Source: Fimbriimonas planktonicus (GTDB lineage Bacteria > Armatimonadota > Fimbriimonadia > Fimbriimonadales > Fimbriimonadaceae). Taken from it: a stretch of DNA of 64,000 nucleotides. The notes beneath the pieces are model-generated. The model worked only from the letters and a program-made list of their open reading frames with translations. It had not been told where the DNA came from and did no database searches. The stretch lies in NCBI GenBank assembly GCA_965234685.1, contig OZ248539.1, positions 2,790,001 to 2,854,000 on the forward strand, in the 5' to 3' direction. The position numbers were made by a program, and so were the translations under genes. This document shows, piece after piece, positions 43,128 through 52,819 of the stretch (its first letter is position 1; each line of letters begins with the position of its first letter).

Positions 43128-43466
43128 CTATGCAACTCGCGCAGCTTTCTGACGCGCGTAGTTGGCGCTTTTATCGAGCCAGAACATAAAGACATCCATG
43201 TTGTCCAGCACATCGCGCGGCATCTTCACGTACTCGCGCATCGGTTCCATATCCGCGTCGGGCTTCATGGGCCCCGATCCGGGCAGCTTTAGGGCTTCTT
43301 GGATATCGTCCGGAGAAAGCTTGAATCCAATGTCTTCGCCAATCAGGAAGGCGAACATCTTTTCCCCAGTGTAGACGCCCATGCCACCGAACATACGGCG
43401 GGCACGGACATCATAGGCTTCTGCAGCCCGCATGATCTGCTCGTAACGAAGCGGTCGGTAGACCAT
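43128..43466 (-). CDS. TfoX N-terminal domain protein
   Basis: The 112-residue protein matches the TfoX/Sxy N-terminal domain: RARRMFGGMGVYTGEKMFAFLIGEDIGFKL, then MPRDVLDNMDVFMFWLDKSANYARQ. In gamma-proteobacteria full-length Sxy promotes competence; single-domain forms like this one have unknown roles. ComEC is in the same window, but 15 kb away. AAGGGA precedes the ATG. Confidence 0.85.
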   Translation of the reverse strand: MVYRPLRYEQIMRAAEAYDVRARRMFGGMGVYTGEKMFAFLIGEDIGFKLSPDDIQEALKLPGSGPMKPDADMEPMREYVKMPRDVLDNMDVFMFWLDKSANYARQKAARVA

Positions 43467-43561
43467 GTTGAGTTCCCTTCAAGCCGTTGAACTGGACACC
43501 CCAATAGGGTTTCCACCGGGCCTCAAGCATTGTACCAAAGGTCGCCTTGGAACCCAAGTAC

Positions 43562-44125
43562 TTATTGTGTTGAGATCGAATCTGCCACAGGTCGAACTCG
43601 CGGTTCCAGCTGCGCAATGATGTTTTGTCCCAGCGGGCCCACCGTTTGGGCACCAAACCCTGGCCTTGGCGATCCGGGCAACCAGGCAATAACGTCGGAA
43701 ACGGGTACGGGGCCAAAGTTTCGAGAGTCCGAACTCTTTCTCAAGTTATCCCCAACGACATAAATGTGATTCTCTGGCACCGTCGCGATCCGATAGTAGT
43801 CGGGAGCCAGGTTTTTTGAAGGAACAACTTCGACCATGTCCCACAGTTCGCCCATCCGGTTCCATTGCAAGTACGAGTCGCCGGCAACGAAAGCAACCCG
43901 CTTCAACAGAACTCCGTTCTCGGTCTTCACCACCACCACATCATCTCGTTTGAGTTGGGGCAGCCGACGGTCGGCGACGACAAACTGCCAATCTCGGTAG
44001 GTTGGTGACATCGATTCGCCACTCACCACCATTGGCCGATAGGGTTGCACCGTATATACGGCCAGCACTACTACGGCAGCAGCCAGAGCTTTGATTGAGG
44101 ATTTGATTGACAGAACGTTCGTCAC
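43562..44125 (-). CDS. lepB: Signal peptidase I
   Basis: The enzyme cleaves signal peptides of exported proteins at the inner membrane. The 187-residue protein has one N-terminal membrane helix (IKALAAAVVVLAVYTVQPY), the catalytic Ser in VSGESMSPTYRD and the catalytic Lys in LLKRVAFVAGD. The late motif VVGDNLRKSSDSRNFGPV completes the S26 signature. The start is GTG with AGGGA six bases upstream. It is divergent from polA. Confidence 0.92.
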   Translation of the reverse strand: MTNVLSIKSSIKALAAAVVVLAVYTVQPYRPMVVSGESMSPTYRDWQFVVADRRLPQLKRDDVVVVKTENGVLLKRVAFVAGDSYLQWNRMGELWDMVEVVPSKNLAPDYYRIATVPENHIYVVGDNLRKSSDSRNFGPVPVSDVIAWLPGSPRPGFGAQTVGPLGQNIIAQLEPRVRPVADSISTQ

Positions 44126-44256
44126 TGTGATTCCCTATGCTTCGGGCTGGGAGTTGAATTCCGTCCCCGTGCTCGCTTACACGCAAATCATAGGGGCAGG
44201 TTCTCCCAAAGAACTCAGAAGCGGTAGAAAGGCCCACGTGAGCGGTAACGTAAGAC

Positions 44257-46839
44257 GTGGATCGTCGGCGTTTTGTTGTCATTGATGGGTATTCCCTCCT
44301 ATACCGAGCGTTCTTCGCGACCCGCTATCTCAGCACGAGCGACGGCCGGCCCACCAATGCGCTGTTCGGCTTCACTTCGATGCTTTTCAACCTTTTCGAA
44401 AAGCTCGAGCCGGTCGCCATCGTCGTTGCCCTAGATGCCCCAGTCAAAACATTTCGGCATGACGCTTTCGCTGAGTACAAAGGAACGCGAAAGGAGACCG
44501 CTGATGAACTGAAGGTTCAGTTGCACGACGCTCGGGAACTGATTGCCGCACTTGGCATCCCCAGCATTGAAGTTCCGGGCTACGAAGCCGATGACGTCGT
44601 CGGAACCCTCTCGAAGCTGGCAGAAGATCACGGGTACGACACCACGATTGTGACCGGCGACCTGGATTCCCTCCAGCTTGTTGACAACTGTGTTTCGGTG
44701 CTGACCCTCAAGACCGGGGTGACCGATACCGTGACCTACGATCCTGCCGCCGTGGTCGAACGATATGGCTTCGGTCCCGAGTTTGTGCCCGACTTCAAGG
44801 CGATCAAAGGCGATACCAGCGACAACATCCCCGGCGTTCCGGGCATCGGTGACAAGGGAGCGGCGGAGCTGATTAACTCTTTCGGCACCATCGAAAACAT
44901 GCTCGAGAAGTGGACCGAGCTTCCGGAGAAATACCGAAAGAAGATGGACGGCAATCAAGAGCAGATGCGCCAAAGCAAGTGGCTCGCCACCATCGTGCGT
45001 GAAGTGCCGCTGGAGTTCGGTTTCGAACCGTACGTCCTGAGCAACGAGGCCATGGAAGCGGCGGTTGCGATGATGGACAAGCTCGAGTTCCGCGGCCTCG
45101 TGAAACGTGCTCCCGGTGTGCTCGGCAAGTACCTAGAGGGTGCCGCCGACCGCGAACCGGTTGTGCAAGTGGTCGAAGAGGCGCTGTCCGTTCGGGAAGA
45201 AAAACTCACATCGGGAGATGAGCTTGCCGCGTTTGTCGGTGACGGCGAATTCTCCATCTTCCTGCCCGCAGGCGTGGCGCGCCAAGACCTCTTTGACGAG
45301 CCGGAGCGATGGGCATTTGTCGGCTCCGGTGATGCTGCCGCGGAGGTCCCCGAAGCGTTGGCGCTTGAGCTTCTCGCCAAGAATCCGGAGCGAGCAATCC
45401 TTCATGATGCGAAGCCTGTCATTCGGCGCTTGGGTCAAGAGTTGACGCCCGGCTTTGACACGATGCTCGCCGCCTTTGTGCTTCGGTCGGAGCGGTCCAA
45501 CTACCCGCTGCGCGAACTCGTGCAGGGCTACCTGGAGGTTGCTCCGCCGAGCACGGGAGCGCAGATGGCAGTCGGACTCTATCAAGTCCGCCGGGTCTTA
45601 ACTGACCGCCTAGAGAAGGAAGGTCAGCTTTCGGTGCTCACCGGCATCGAGCAACCGCTTATCCCAATCCTGGCCAAGATGGAGAAGCTGGGCATTGCGG
45701 CCGATAAGACGCAGTTCCGAGAGTTCTCCGCGACCCTTTTGATCGAAATCGAGCGACTTACGGCAACCATTCACAAGCTTGCGGGTCGCGAGTTCACCAT
45801 CGGTTCTCCAAAGCAATTGGGCGAAGTGCTCTTCGATGAGTTGAAACTGCCCGGCGCACAAAAGACCAAGACCGGCTACGCGACCGGCGTTGAAGTTCTG
45901 GGCGACCTAGCCGCCGAGCATGAAATTGTCGCGGAAGTCTTGAACTGGCGCGAACTCACGAAGCTGAAGTCGACCTATGCCGACGCGCTGGAGCGGATGG
46001 TGCGGGAAGACGGACGGATCCACACGACCTACCACCAGACCGGCGCCGCCACCGGCCGCTTGTCCTCGAACGATCCGAACTTACAAAACATCCCCATCCG
46101 CACCGAGCTTGGCCGTGGCATACGGAAGGCGTTCAAAGCCGCCCCCGGCTACACGCTTGCATCGCTGGACTACAGCCAAATCGAACTCCGAGTCCTGGCC
46201 CACCTATGCGAAGAGCCCCAACTCGTGCGGGCCTTCAACGAGCGCGAAGACGTTCACACCGTCACCGCACAGGCGATGTTCCCTGGCGAAGCCGTTTCGA
46301 AAGAGAAGCGACGTCTGGCAAAAATGCTCAACTACGCGGTTCTGTACGGCGTCACCGAATTCGGTCTTGCGCAGCAGCTCGGGATTGGCTTTGGCGTCAG
46401 CGAAGCGCGCGAGCTTATTAAGCAATACAACGAGCGATTCCCGAGCGTGAAAGAGTTCACCCAGTCCATCATCGCCGAGGCGAAGTCGAAGGGCTTTACG
46501 ACCACCTTGCGAGGCCGGCGCCGGTATTTCCCGGACATCCACGCCAGCCGACTCAACGACCGAAAGTACGCCGAGCGTCAGGCAATGAACGCACCAATTC
46601 AGGGCACCGCGGCCGACATGCTGAAGCTGGCGATGCTCAAATGCTCGGCGGTGCTAGCGGATTCCCCATCTCGAATGCTGCTGAACGTGCACGACGAACT
46701 CGTTTTCGAAGTCGCCGATGGCGATGAGGGCATCGTGGCCAAGCTCCGCGACGCGATGGAGCAAGCATTGCCGCTCAGCGTTCCGGTGGAAGTGGACGCC
46801 AAGCTTGGCGAGAACTGGAACGAAATGACGGTCGTTTGA
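44257..46839 (+). CDS. polA: DNA polymerase I
   Basis: This 860-residue polymerase fills gaps and removes RNA primers. The 5'-nuclease domain (residues 1-290) shows FVVIDGYSLLYRAFFA, EVPGYEADDVVG, VTGDLDSLQLV and the helix-hairpin-helix GVPGIGDKGAAEL. The polymerase domain has motif A DYSQIELRVLAHL, motif B KRRLAKMLNYAVLYG and motif C NVHDELVFEV. The middle domain (about 290-460) lacks the DxE metal motif of the 3'-5' exonuclease, so proofreading is probably lost, as in Taq polymerase. The GTG start has no ribosome binding site; TAACGT lies five bases before it. Confidence 0.96.
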   Translation: MDRRRFVVIDGYSLLYRAFFATRYLSTSDGRPTNALFGFTSMLFNLFEKLEPVAIVVALDAPVKTFRHDAFAEYKGTRKETADELKVQLHDARELIAALGIPSIEVPGYEADDVVGTLSKLAEDHGYDTTIVTGDLDSLQLVDNCVSVLTLKTGVTDTVTYDPAAVVERYGFGPEFVPDFKAIKGDTSDNIPGVPGIGDKGAAELINSFGTIENMLEKWTELPEKYRKKMDGNQEQMRQSKWLATIVREVPLEFGFEPYVLSNEAMEAAVAMMDKLEFRGLVKRAPGVLGKYLEGAADREPVVQVVEEALSVREEKLTSGDELAAFVGDGEFSIFLPAGVARQDLFDEPERWAFVGSGDAAAEVPEALALELLAKNPERAILHDAKPVIRRLGQELTPGFDTMLAAFVLRSERSNYPLRELVQGYLEVAPPSTGAQMAVGLYQVRRVLTDRLEKEGQLSVLTGIEQPLIPILAKMEKLGIAADKTQFREFSATLLIEIERLTATIHKLAGREFTIGSPKQLGEVLFDELKLPGAQKTKTGYATGVEVLGDLAAEHEIVAEVLNWRELTKLKSTYADALERMVREDGRIHTTYHQTGAATGRLSSNDPNLQNIPIRTELGRGIRKAFKAAPGYTLASLDYSQIELRVLAHLCEEPQLVRAFNEREDVHTVTAQAMFPGEAVSKEKRRLAKMLNYAVLYGVTEFGLAQQLGIGFGVSEARELIKQYNERFPSVKEFTQSIIAEAKSKGFTTTLRGRRRYFPDIHASRLNDRKYAERQAMNAPIQGTAADMLKLAMLKCSAVLADSPSRMLLNVHDELVFEVADGDEGIVAKLRDAMEQALPLSVPVEVDAKLGENWNEMTVV

Positions 46840-46856
46840 CCTGCGGCGTGATCTAG

Positions 46857-47663
46857 CTAGCCTGGGCGGCGGGGCTCAACTGGTTGCAGAATCGCCCGCC
46901 GCTCCGGCGATAGTCGGTCGAGCAACGCGGCCGAGTACTCATAGCCAAACCGCGTCGCGCCCCAGCAGACACCGTAGCGATAGATCGTGATCCGTCTTTC
47001 GCCAGGATTCGTCCTGCTGCTCCCGCCGTGCATCAGACCATCGACGAACAACAGGGCATCGCCGCGGTCGAGATAGACCGGAATCGCGCCCGGCAAAGCA
47101 TCCATCCGGTCCCCCCGGCCATAGTCGCCCGCAAGCGGATGAGGGAAGTTGCTCTTATGGCTGCCTGGGATCACCATGGTCGGGCCGTCACCCTCGTGAA
47201 TGTCAGTCAGGGCCAGAATCACGTTCACCTGCCCACATCGGAAAACGCCGTGCTCGTACTTATAGGCTCCCCGGAGTGCTCCTTGAAACCCACCGGAGTG
47301 AACCGGGTGATGGCCACCCTCGGTGCGCACGGACAGGATGCATTCGTCCAAAAACAGCCCCTGCACATAGCTTCCTTCCTCGCCGCACCAATGACGGGCG
47401 TAGTTCACCCAAGACGGATGATCGATCAGCTCCTCAAATGGCTCGCCAAGCTCGACCGCGTTGTGCATCTCGAGGCCCGTTTCTTTGGTGTAATCGCGGC
47501 GCTGCGCGTTGCCAATCCATTCGCCAAACTCCACCGATGGCAAGGCGTCAATCGCCGAATTGATTCGGTCCACCAGTTCCGCAGAGGCCGCTTGGCGAAG
47601 CACCAAGTAGCCGTTCAGATCGAAAAAGAAGTCGTCCAACGCACTTGGTTGTCGCGGTTCCAC
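46857..47663 (-). CDS. Phytanoyl-CoA dioxygenase-family protein
   Basis: This 268-residue protein belongs to the Fe(II)/2-oxoglutarate PhyH family. Visible motifs are FFFDLNGYLVLRQAASAEL at the start, GGHHPVHSGGFQGA near the first iron ligands, MVIPGSHKSNFPHPL with the distal His, and GGSSRTNPGERRITIYRYG, which holds the 2-oxoglutarate Arg. The natural substrate is unknown. The frame has an earlier TTG at 47684, but the GTG at 47663 is preferred because TAGACT ends seven bases before it and no ribosome binding site is present. Confidence 0.85.
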   Translation of the reverse strand: MEPRQPSALDDFFFDLNGYLVLRQAASAELVDRINSAIDALPSVEFGEWIGNAQRRDYTKETGLEMHNAVELGEPFEELIDHPSWVNYARHWCGEEGSYVQGLFLDECILSVRTEGGHHPVHSGGFQGALRGAYKYEHGVFRCGQVNVILALTDIHEGDGPTMVIPGSHKSNFPHPLAGDYGRGDRMDALPGAIPVYLDRGDALLFVDGLMHGGSSRTNPGERRITIYRYGVCWGATRFGYEYSAALLDRLSPERRAILQPVEPRRPG

Positions 47664-47670
47664 GCCTTCT

Positions 47671-47676
47671 AGTCTA
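47671..47676 (-). promoter_or_regulatory. TAGACT -10-like element before the PhyH gene
   Basis: On the minus strand TAGACT ends seven bases before the GTG at 47663. The same hexamer precedes 37615 and 58595. Confidence 0.45.
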
Positions 47677-47702
47677 GTGCTCAAAACCGAGCTTGAACAG
47701 GG

Positions 47703-50465
47703 CTAGCCGGTACTTTGCATTGCTGCGGCAAGGCCAGCGATCGTTTGCAACATCGCTTCTCGCCAAGGGCCGGACTGCTGCTCGTCACTCAGGTCACCCC
47801 AGGCTCGCATCAGATAGATCTGCATCATCGAAAGCGGCATGACCGCCGGATTTCGGAAGTGGATCGTGTTGCGAACCACCGTTGCTTCGGACAGAAGGTG
47901 TTTCTGCTCCGTGATCAATAGGATCGCTTCGACACTTCGGGCATATTCCTCATCGATCAGCCGCTGAACGTCAGCGACTTCGGGATCGGAAATATGCTCG
48001 GAGTACTTTCTCGCGGTTTCCAGGTGAGCTCGAGCCAATTCCAGTTGGGCATTCGCAATGACGGTGCGGAAAAACGGCCATTCTCTCGCCATCTTCTGCA
48101 GCGTTGTTCGACCATCTTCGGTGGCCGTCATCTCGGCCAGGGCGGTCCCGATGCCGTACCAGCCCACTACCGTCGCGCGATTTTGTACCCAGGCAAAGTT
48201 CCAAGGAATAGCGCGCAAACCCTCGATGCCAGAGATGGCCTGCCCGGGCCGGAACACTGGTCGTGAGGCGATCGGCAGCAAGGCAATGTGCTCAATCGGC
48301 GTCGCCTGAGTGTAGAAATCCCAGAACTTCGGATGATCGTAAACCAGCGCCCGATATTTGGCTCGGCTAGTCTCCGAAAGCTTCTGCATGATCTCACGGT
48401 ATTCCGTCTCCGGGTTCACCTTCGCCGGTACGTGCGGCTGGGCGGCAAGCAGTCCGGCCGAAACAATCTGTTCCAAGTGCCGGTGAGCAATCGGCGGTAA
48501 GGCATAGCGGAAGCTGATGACTTCGCCTTGCTCGGTGAAGCGAATGCGCCCTTGGAAGGTGCCCTCGGGCTGCGATAGGATGGCTCGGTTTGCGCGACCA
48601 CCACCGCGTCCAACCGTTCCTCCCCGACCATGGAAAAGCCTGATGCTAACTCCCGTTTCTCGTTGCACCGCCGCCACTTCGGCCAAGGTTTGCTGCAGGT
48701 ACCAGTTCGCCGCCAAGAAGCCGCCGTCTTTGCTGGAGTCGCTGTATCCCAGCATCACTTCCTGAACATTTCCACGGAGTTCGACGTGCTCTTTGTAGAG
48801 CGGCAAGCTCAACAACTCGCGAAGGAGACCGCCAGAACGCTGCAGGTCGTCGATGGTTTCAAACAGCGGAACCACGTCTAGGCTTACTCCGGCTTCCTTG
48901 GCAAACACCAGAACCTCTAGGATGTCACTGAGGCCGTGGGTCATCGAAACAATATAAGTTTCAGCTGCAATCTTTCCTAATTCCCGATGGGAACGGCTGA
49001 GGATGGTAAAGACATCGAGCACCCGGTGGAGCGCTTCGCTTTTCTCGCAATTCTGAGGAAGCAGCGGTCTTGGATTCTGAATTTCCTGCTCCAATAGCCG
49101 GACCTTCTCTTCTTCGGGAAGCAGCGCATAGTCCTGAGGGCTGGCGAGAACTCCGCCAAGTGCGAGCATTTCGCCCAACGCAATCGCATGCTCATCGCTG
49201 TGCTGACGAACGTCCAGTGATGCCAGGTGGAAACCAAAAATTTCGACTTGCCGAATCAAATGCGGCAATTGACCATCCACCGCGAGAACTTCGGCGGAGT
49301 TGTCCCGAAGGCTCTCCTGGACAATCCGCAGGTCGGCCACGAACTCGTCCGGAGAATGGTAGGCGTTCGGGAATCCATCGCGCCGGCCGGTCGACTTCAT
49401 CGCAATCGCTTGGTCTAGCGTTGCCTGAAGCCGCATTTCGCAACCGAGCAAGAGCAACACGTACGGTTCTTGAGCGTATCGATCTTTCGAGATTCGGCTG
49501 TACGGAAGCTTCTCGAAGTAGTCGCCCAAACGATCGATCAGTTCAGGGCTAACGTTCATTAACTTGACGCTTTGCGTCAGAGTCTTACGCAAAGTCTCGG
49601 TACTGCGAACGTAAACTTCCAGGACCAAACGCCGGTGCTCTAGCAACGTGTTCCAAGTGGTTTCCGGAGTGACGTTCGGATTACCATCGCGGTCTCCGCC
49701 CACCCACGAGCGGTAACGCATCACCACCGGGCAGGATCGTTGCTCGCCTGGGAACACCTCCGCGAAGGCGAGATCGAGGTCTCGATGCAGCCACGGCACC
49801 ACGTCCAAAATGGTTCGTTCAAAGAAGTAAAGCGCGTTGCGAACTTCCTCGTCTACCGTCAGACGAGTTCCGCGCATCTCGTCGGTTTGCCAAAGCTGGG
49901 TGAGGAGTCGTTCAACTTCGCCTAACGATGTGCCGACGGCGTCCAGCTTTTCTTGAAGGGATGGCGGAGCTTCCGCTTCCGCAAGGCAGATGGCGATGGC
50001 TTGAAGTTTGTCGAGAACCGACTTGCGTTTCGCTTCGGTTGGGTGCGCGGTCAGGGTCGGAACAATTTCGAGCCCGTGGATCAGAGACATCACTTCGTCG
50101 GCGCTGTGCCCTCGAGCCTTCAGCTGGTACATCGCCTCCAAAATGGATTCGCGGCGAATGCCCTTCCGCGACCGGTTGACTCGCACAATCTCCTTCTGTT
50201 CGGCGACGTTCAGAAGCTGGAACAGCACGGTGAACGCTCGCGCAAGATCGCGAACAAAAATCGGGTCGCGAAACTCGACTTGCGCGCCAAATGGAGCGTC
50301 TTTCGTAGACAAAAGCTGCCGAGCGAGGTCAATGAGTCGGTCCTGTCCCTGTGAGGACAGGACCTTGCCAAGCATTCGATCCAGAGTTCGGAGATCATGC
50401 GAGAGCTCCGGGCTTAGCCCGTAAGATTCGGGCTCAATGTTCAAAAAGGATCGATGGCTTGGCAT
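47703..50465 (-). CDS. ppc: Phosphoenolpyruvate carboxylase
   Basis: This enzyme adds bicarbonate to PEP to make oxaloacetate for the citric acid cycle. The 920-residue protein has LTAHPTEAKRKSVLDKL, the GGDRDGNPNVTPETT loop, the LGYSDSSKDGGFLAANW stretch and the catalytic HGRGGTVGRGGGRANRAI. The C-terminal MQIYLMRAWGD and related residues are also typical. The gene begins ten bases after the stop of the sugar isomerase gene and has no ribosome binding site; the two are probably cotranscribed. Confidence 0.96.
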   Translation of the reverse strand: MPSHRSFLNIEPESYGLSPELSHDLRTLDRMLGKVLSSQGQDRLIDLARQLLSTKDAPFGAQVEFRDPIFVRDLARAFTVLFQLLNVAEQKEIVRVNRSRKGIRRESILEAMYQLKARGHSADEVMSLIHGLEIVPTLTAHPTEAKRKSVLDKLQAIAICLAEAEAPPSLQEKLDAVGTSLGEVERLLTQLWQTDEMRGTRLTVDEEVRNALYFFERTILDVVPWLHRDLDLAFAEVFPGEQRSCPVVMRYRSWVGGDRDGNPNVTPETTWNTLLEHRRLVLEVYVRSTETLRKTLTQSVKLMNVSPELIDRLGDYFEKLPYSRISKDRYAQEPYVLLLLGCEMRLQATLDQAIAMKSTGRRDGFPNAYHSPDEFVADLRIVQESLRDNSAEVLAVDGQLPHLIRQVEIFGFHLASLDVRQHSDEHAIALGEMLALGGVLASPQDYALLPEEEKVRLLEQEIQNPRPLLPQNCEKSEALHRVLDVFTILSRSHRELGKIAAETYIVSMTHGLSDILEVLVFAKEAGVSLDVVPLFETIDDLQRSGGLLRELLSLPLYKEHVELRGNVQEVMLGYSDSSKDGGFLAANWYLQQTLAEVAAVQRETGVSIRLFHGRGGTVGRGGGRANRAILSQPEGTFQGRIRFTEQGEVISFRYALPPIAHRHLEQIVSAGLLAAQPHVPAKVNPETEYREIMQKLSETSRAKYRALVYDHPKFWDFYTQATPIEHIALLPIASRPVFRPGQAISGIEGLRAIPWNFAWVQNRATVVGWYGIGTALAEMTATEDGRTTLQKMAREWPFFRTVIANAQLELARAHLETARKYSEHISDPEVADVQRLIDEEYARSVEAILLITEQKHLLSEATVVRNTIHFRNPAVMPLSMMQIYLMRAWGDLSDEQQSGPWREAMLQTIAGLAAAMQSTG

Positions 50466-50475
50466 GAGAATCGGC

Positions 50476-51342
50476 TCAGCAACTTGCTAAGTAAGCGCCG
50501 CTGGCCAGAAGACCGGCCTTTTCGCCTTCTTCCGAGCCATTGAAGTTCTCATCTTCGAGTTCAATGCTTACCATTCCATCGTAGCCGGATTTTTCCAAGA
50601 TTCGGAAAACTTCGACCCATCGAGTTTCGCCGTGACCAGGGATGGTGTATCGCCAAGAGGCCCCGCCGAATCCATGCTCCGCGCCAAAGGTCGACTGCTG
50701 CTCATATCCATACTCGTACTGAGCCTCAGCCATCACTTCGGTGTCCTTTCCATGGACATGGTAGACGCGATCTTTGAACTCATGCAAGAAGCGAATCGGA
50801 TCGATTCCCATTCGGATCAAGTGCGACGGATCGTAGTTGATGCCAATCGCCATCGAGCCAACTGCCTCGAAGGTCGCGCGGTAGGTTTCTGGGGTGCAGC
50901 AAAGCGCACCCGCGCCTGGCCAGCCTTCCATCACGAGTCGGCCGTTATTGGCCTCAAGAATTGGAGCAAGCGCCTTTAGGCCAAGCACCATCGAATCGAA
51001 GTTGTCCTTGCGAGGTCGCGCGGCATCGGCAGGGAGCATGACGGTGAAGTAGTTGCGAATCCCGTGGCCCCCGAAAGCCGTGATCTTGGTTTCAAGGGCG
51101 GCGACGGCGGCGGCACGCTTTTCTTCATCGGGGCTCATCAGGTCGGAAGAAAAGGCATCGACCGATCCGACGGTAAGGCCAGCGGAGAGAATGGCTTCGG
51201 CATCGGCAACCTCGTTGCCAATATCGATCCCGCCAAAGCCGTTCTCTTTGGCAAAACTGATGACCGAGGAAATGTCCTTTTGCCAGTCAGACCAGCCTCG
51301 TCGGAAGCCGATAGGAAATGAACCAGTTCGAGTTGCAAGCAT
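50476..51342 (-). CDS. Sugar phosphate isomerase/epimerase (AP endonuclease 2-like barrel)
   Basis: The 288-residue TIM-barrel protein belongs to the xylose isomerase-like family. Metal and substrate residues lie in NGRLVMEGWPGAG, NYDPSHLIRMGIDPIRFL, YHVHGKDTE and MVSIELEDENFNGSEE. The substrate is not known. The ATG at 51342 gives the natural start LATRTGSFPIGF; the frame runs ten codons further upstream. The gene is divergent from rimO, with 39 bases between the starts, so their promoters must overlap. Confidence 0.87.
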   Translation of the reverse strand: MLATRTGSFPIGFRRGWSDWQKDISSVISFAKENGFGGIDIGNEVADAEAILSAGLTVGSVDAFSSDLMSPDEEKRAAAVAALETKITAFGGHGIRNYFTVMLPADAARPRKDNFDSMVLGLKALAPILEANNGRLVMEGWPGAGALCCTPETYRATFEAVGSMAIGINYDPSHLIRMGIDPIRFLHEFKDRVYHVHGKDTEVMAEAQYEYGYEQQSTFGAEHGFGGASWRYTIPGHGETRWVEVFRILEKSGYDGMVSIELEDENFNGSEEGEKAGLLASGAYLASC

Positions 51343-51369
51343 CGTGGGAGACGATACCGGACAACCAAC

Positions 51370-51375
51370 CATAAT
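51370..51375 (+). promoter_or_regulatory. CATAAT -10-like element before rimO
   Basis: CATAAT ends six bases before the GTG at 51382. The GGGG just before the GTG is too close to act as a ribosome binding site. Confidence 0.4.
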
Positions 51376-51381
51376 TCAGGG

Positions 51382-52704
51382 GTGTCCCAATCAGATAACG
51401 CCGTCCGCATCGTCACTCTCGGGTGCGCAAAGAACGAGGTCGATAGTGAAGAAATCGCGGGAGTGCTGAACGAAGCCGGCTACCGCGTTGATGCGAACGC
51501 TCGAAAAACTGCCGTGACCGTGATCAACACCTGCGGTTTTCTCGAAGCATCGAAAGAGGAAAGCATCGCTGCGATTAAAGAAGCGGTCAAGGCAAAGCAT
51601 AAAGGCCTGACCGGACGTGTGATCGTTGCCGGTTGCTTGGCTCAACGCCTCGGTCCTGAGCTGATGAAGCTGGCCCCAGGTGCGGACTCTTATGTCGGCG
51701 TCGGCCAGATGGGGCGCTTTGCAGAAATCGTAAAGGAAGTGCAAGCTAGTCGTGAATCAACGCTTGATGTATCACCACCGCACCACCGCTGGGCAGACGT
51801 GCCGACGCGGGCGAGGAGCGGACGACCTTGGAGCGCCTACTTAAAAGTTTCCGAAGGCTGTGACCACCGCTGCACCTTCTGCACCATCCCTTCGTTTAGA
51901 GGTGCCCACCAGAGCAAACCCATTGAGCGAGTCATGGAAGAAGCACACTTCCTTGCCAGCCAAGGGACCAAGGAAATCAACCTTATTGCTCAAGACGTTA
52001 CGCAGTATGGGTACGACCTTTATAAAGAATTCACGTTACCGAAACTTCTGAAACAACTGAACGAAGTGGACGGCATCGAGTGGATTCGCATCCTGTACTT
52101 TTATCCGAATCGCCTCACCGACGAAGTGATCGAAACGATGGCAAGTTGCGCAAAGGTGGTGCCATACATCGACATCCCACTTCAGCACGCACATCCAGAT
52201 GTGCTTCGACGCATGAAGCGCCCTTGGGACGGCGAACGTTACCTCGCCCGGTTCCAAAAGGTCCGCGATGCCATGCCCGACTGCGCGATTCGAACGACCT
52301 TTATCGTCGGTTTTCCGGGAGAAACCGACGCCGAGTTCCAATATCTGTTGGACTTCATCAAGGCAGCGCAGATGGATAGGGTCGGCGCTTTTGTGTACAG
52401 CCGCGAACCAGGAACGCCAAGTTTTGAAATGGAAGGGCAAGTCCCGTTCCGAACGAAACGAATGCGCTATGACCAACTTATGAAATTGCAACAAGGGATT
52501 TCATTAACGAAAAACCAGGCCTGGGTCGGACGCGAACTATCGGTTCTAATAGAGGATCATCGCGATGGCTGGTCTATTGGGAGATCGTTCAGAGACGCGC
52601 CAGAAATTGACGGTTTGGTTTTCGCAGAAGGAAGTTTTCCCTTGGGTGAACTTCGTAGCGTACGCATTAAAACCGCAGAGCATTACGACCTAATGGGCGT
52701 GTAG
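51382..52704 (+). CDS. rimO: Ribosomal protein S12 methylthiotransferase RimO
   Basis: RimO is a radical-SAM enzyme that adds a methylthio group to an aspartate of ribosomal protein S12. The 440-residue protein has the N-terminal cluster domain (VTLGCAKNEVDSEEIAG, NTCGFLEASKEESI, AGCLAQRLG), the radical-SAM motif CDHRCTFCTIP near residue 160, the IDIPLQHAHPDVLRRMKR stretch and a C-terminal TRAM domain. These distinguish it from MiaB. The GTG start is the first codon that keeps the first cysteine motif. Confidence 0.95.
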   Translation: MSQSDNAVRIVTLGCAKNEVDSEEIAGVLNEAGYRVDANARKTAVTVINTCGFLEASKEESIAAIKEAVKAKHKGLTGRVIVAGCLAQRLGPELMKLAPGADSYVGVGQMGRFAEIVKEVQASRESTLDVSPPHHRWADVPTRARSGRPWSAYLKVSEGCDHRCTFCTIPSFRGAHQSKPIERVMEEAHFLASQGTKEINLIAQDVTQYGYDLYKEFTLPKLLKQLNEVDGIEWIRILYFYPNRLTDEVIETMASCAKVVPYIDIPLQHAHPDVLRRMKRPWDGERYLARFQKVRDAMPDCAIRTTFIVGFPGETDAEFQYLLDFIKAAQMDRVGAFVYSREPGTPSFEMEGQVPFRTKRMRYDQLMKLQQGISLTKNQAWVGRELSVLIEDHRDGWSIGRSFRDAPEIDGLVFAEGSFPLGELRSVRIKTAEHYDLMGV

Positions 52705-52746
52705 TCCTTTATCGTGTCCCCCTTTTGTGCTAATTTACAAGCAAAA

Positions 52747-52755
52747 TGCTATAAT
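52747..52755 (+). promoter_or_regulatory. Extended -10 promoter TGCTATAAT
   Basis: TG-C-TATAAT is a perfect extended -10. A weak TTGTGC lies at 52725-52730, 19 bases upstream. Transcription would begin near 52762, giving a leader of about 58 bases for the gene at 52820. Confidence 0.65.
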
Positions 52756-52819
52756 AGTAGCAAAAATTTACTGCAGTATTTGTTCCAGGAAGCATAATAT
52801 CAGAACGTAGGTTTACGCC

